A DNA stretch of 64,000 bases, taken from Salipiger bermudensis (GTDB taxonomy: Bacteria; Pseudomonadota; Alphaproteobacteria; Rhodobacterales; Rhodobacteraceae). Location: the NCBI RefSeq assembly GCF_019801965.1, contig NZ_JAHVIA010000001.1, forward strand, positions 558,001 through 622,000. The letters run 5' to 3'. The position numbers and the translations under genes were made by a program. Each line of letters begins with the position of its first letter. The stretch's first letter is position 1. The notes under the pieces are model-generated. The model had not been told where the DNA came from, did no database searches, and saw only the letters and a program-made list of their open reading frames with translations. This document shows positions 63,014 to 64,000 of this stretch, piece by piece.

Positions 63014-64000
63014 ATGGCCAGCTATCAGTACGTCTACCACATGGATGGAGTCTCGAAGACCTATCCGGGCGGCAAGAAGTGCTTCGAAAACATCCGCCTG
63101 AGCTTTCTGCCGGGTGTGAAGATCGGTGTCGTCGGCGTCAACGGCGCCGGTAAGTCGACCCTGATGCGAATCATGGCCGGCATCGACAAGGATTTCACCG
63201 GCGAGGCCTGGGCCGCCGAGGGCGCCAAGGTCGGCTACCTGCCGCAGGAGCCGCATCTCGAGCCCGAGCTCACCGTACGCGAGAACGTCATGCTCGGTGT
63301 CGCCGAGAAGAAGGCCAAGCTCGACCGCTTCAACGAGCTGGCGATGAACTACAGCGACGAGACCGCCGACGAGATGGCGGCGCTGCAGGACGAGATCGAC
63401 GCCAACAACCTGTGGGATCTCGACGGCCAGATCGACGTCGCGATGGAGGCGCTGCGCTGCCCCGCCGACGATGCCGACGTCACCACCCTCTCGGGCGGCG
63501 AGCGCCGCCGCGTGGCGCTGTGCAAGCTGCTGCTCGAAGCGCCCGACATGCTGCTGCTCGACGAACCGACCAACCACCTCGATGCCGAGACCATCGCGTG
63601 GCTGCAGAACCACCTGATCGAGTACAAGGGCACGATCCTCTGCGTCACGCACGACCGCTACTTCCTCGACGACATCACCGGCTGGATCCTCGAGCTCGAC
63701 CGCGGCCGCGGCATCCCCTACGAGGGCAACTACTCGAGCTGGCTCGAGCAGAAGGCCAAGCGCCTCGCCCAGGAGGCCCGCGAGGACAAGGCCAAGCAGA
63801 AGACGCTCGAGCGCGAACTCGAATGGATGCGGCAGGGCGCCAAGGCGCGTCAGGCCAAGTCGAAGGCGCGTATCTCGGCCTATAACGACCTCGCCTCGCA
63901 ATCCGAGCGCGAGCGCGTCGGCAAGGCGCAGATCGTCATCCCGAACGGCGAGCGCCTTGGCTCCAAGGTGATCGAGGTCGAAGGCCTGAAGAAGGCGATG
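63014..64000 (+). CDS. ettA: Energy-dependent translational throttle protein EttA, N-terminal part
   Basis: An ABC-F ATPase that binds the ribosomal E-site and gates the first elongation cycle. 329 residues are visible; the gene leaves the right edge. MASYQYVYHMDGVSKTYPGG is the EttA N-terminus, Walker A is GVNGAGKST, the signature LSGGERRR, Walker B LLLDEPTNHLD; the P-site tRNA-interaction helices (KAKQKTLERELEWMRQGAKA) follow domain 1. A GGAGG box precedes the ATG. Other ABC-F types are unlikely given the start and arm. Confidence 0.95.
   Translation, partial: MASYQYVYHMDGVSKTYPGGKKCFENIRLSFLPGVKIGVVGVNGAGKSTLMRIMAGIDKDFTGEAWAAEGAKVGYLPQEPHLEPELTVRENVMLGVAEKKAKLDRFNELAMNYSDETADEMAALQDEIDANNLWDLDGQIDVAMEALRCPADDADVTTLSGGERRRVALCKLLLEAPDMLLLDEPTNHLDAETIAWLQNHLIEYKGTILCVTHDRYFLDDITGWILELDRGRGIPYEGNYSSWLEQKAKRLAQEAREDKAKQKTLERELEWMRQGAKARQAKSKARISAYNDLASQSERERVGKAQIVIPNGERLGSKVIEVEGLKKAM

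Noticed and set aside
1-64000. CRISPR arrays, transposases, integrases, prophage genes
   Set aside because: No short regularly spaced repeats, no DDE or recombinase motifs, and no phage structural genes were seen in either strand.

Overview
The window is GC-rich, gene-dense chromosomal DNA from an alphaproteobacterium, almost certainly a member of the Rhodobacteraceae (Roseobacter-type). Pointers are the alphaproteobacterial Coq9 gene beside rpsU, the aminotransferase-ftsK block beside an amidase and a UbiH-type monooxygenase, an Irr (ICE) operator in front of an nfu-tsaB-rimI operon, a DddW-like cupin, and families of short intergenic repeats. I see no rRNA, tRNA, CRISPR array, transposase or phage gene.

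Layout. 0-9.5 kb: the end of murJ, a phospholipase D-family gene, a rhomboid-like protein that has lost its catalytic residues, trpS, a conserved hypothetical, an EamA permease, an ABC-2 exporter pair and a YeeE/YedE sulfur transporter. 9.5-20.4 kb: the DddW-like cupin with an MFS permease, a DacC-type D,D-carboxypeptidase with a SPOR domain, a HAD hydrolase, clpS, an RsmC-like methyltransferase, an SDR lacking its catalytic lysine, hemF, a LuxR-type response regulator and a nitrate-sensing (NIT) chemoreceptor. 20.6-27.6 kb: adenine deaminase, an MltB-type transglycosylase, an atypical receiver protein, glutathionyl-hydroquinone reductase, a cytochrome c, two tiny membrane proteins and fmt. 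27.6-32.6 kb: a complete BMP-family (nucleoside or purine type) ABC importer operon whose binding-protein gene is followed by two strong hairpins. 32.7-34.9 kb: nfu-tsaB-rimI under an Irr box, then a 177-bp tandem repeat. 34.9-41.4 kb: a universal stress protein, a branched-chain aminotransferase, uvrC, an AT-rich gap with a perfect DnaA box, a pteridine reductase-like SDR, a Ca2+/Na+ exchanger, a zinc-ribbon miniprotein and an S49 peptidase. 41.5-45.8 kb: one 4.2-kb gene for a secreted NucH/ExeM-type nuclease with RTX, cadherin-like and duplicated domains. 46-49.2 kb: two quinone oxidoreductase paralogues, coq9 and rpsU. 49.2-54.3 kb: a cluster of dispersed repeats, ftsK and an aminotransferase. 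54.4-55.9 kb: a lower-GC insert with a highly foldable segment and an orphan membrane-anchored protein. 55.9-64 kb: amidase, UbiH-type monooxygenase, a luciferase-like monooxygenase, an SDR, PBP4-type dacB, nadD and the start of ettA.

Themes are cell-wall assembly (murJ, two carboxypeptidases, a lytic transglycosylase, ftsK), ubiquinone and redox biology (coq9, the UbiH-type enzyme, two quinone reductases), translation (trpS, fmt, rimI, tsaB, rpsU, ettA) and purine salvage (adenine deaminase, BMP importer). The most unusual material is mostly non-coding: a repeat family with covarying hairpins that tends to sit at gene 3' ends, the foldable segment at 54.4 kb, and the Irr, CtrA-like, FNR-like and DnaA sites. 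Among proteins the notable ones are the inactive rhomboid, the SDR with a Cys in place of its catalytic Lys, and the DddW-like cupin.
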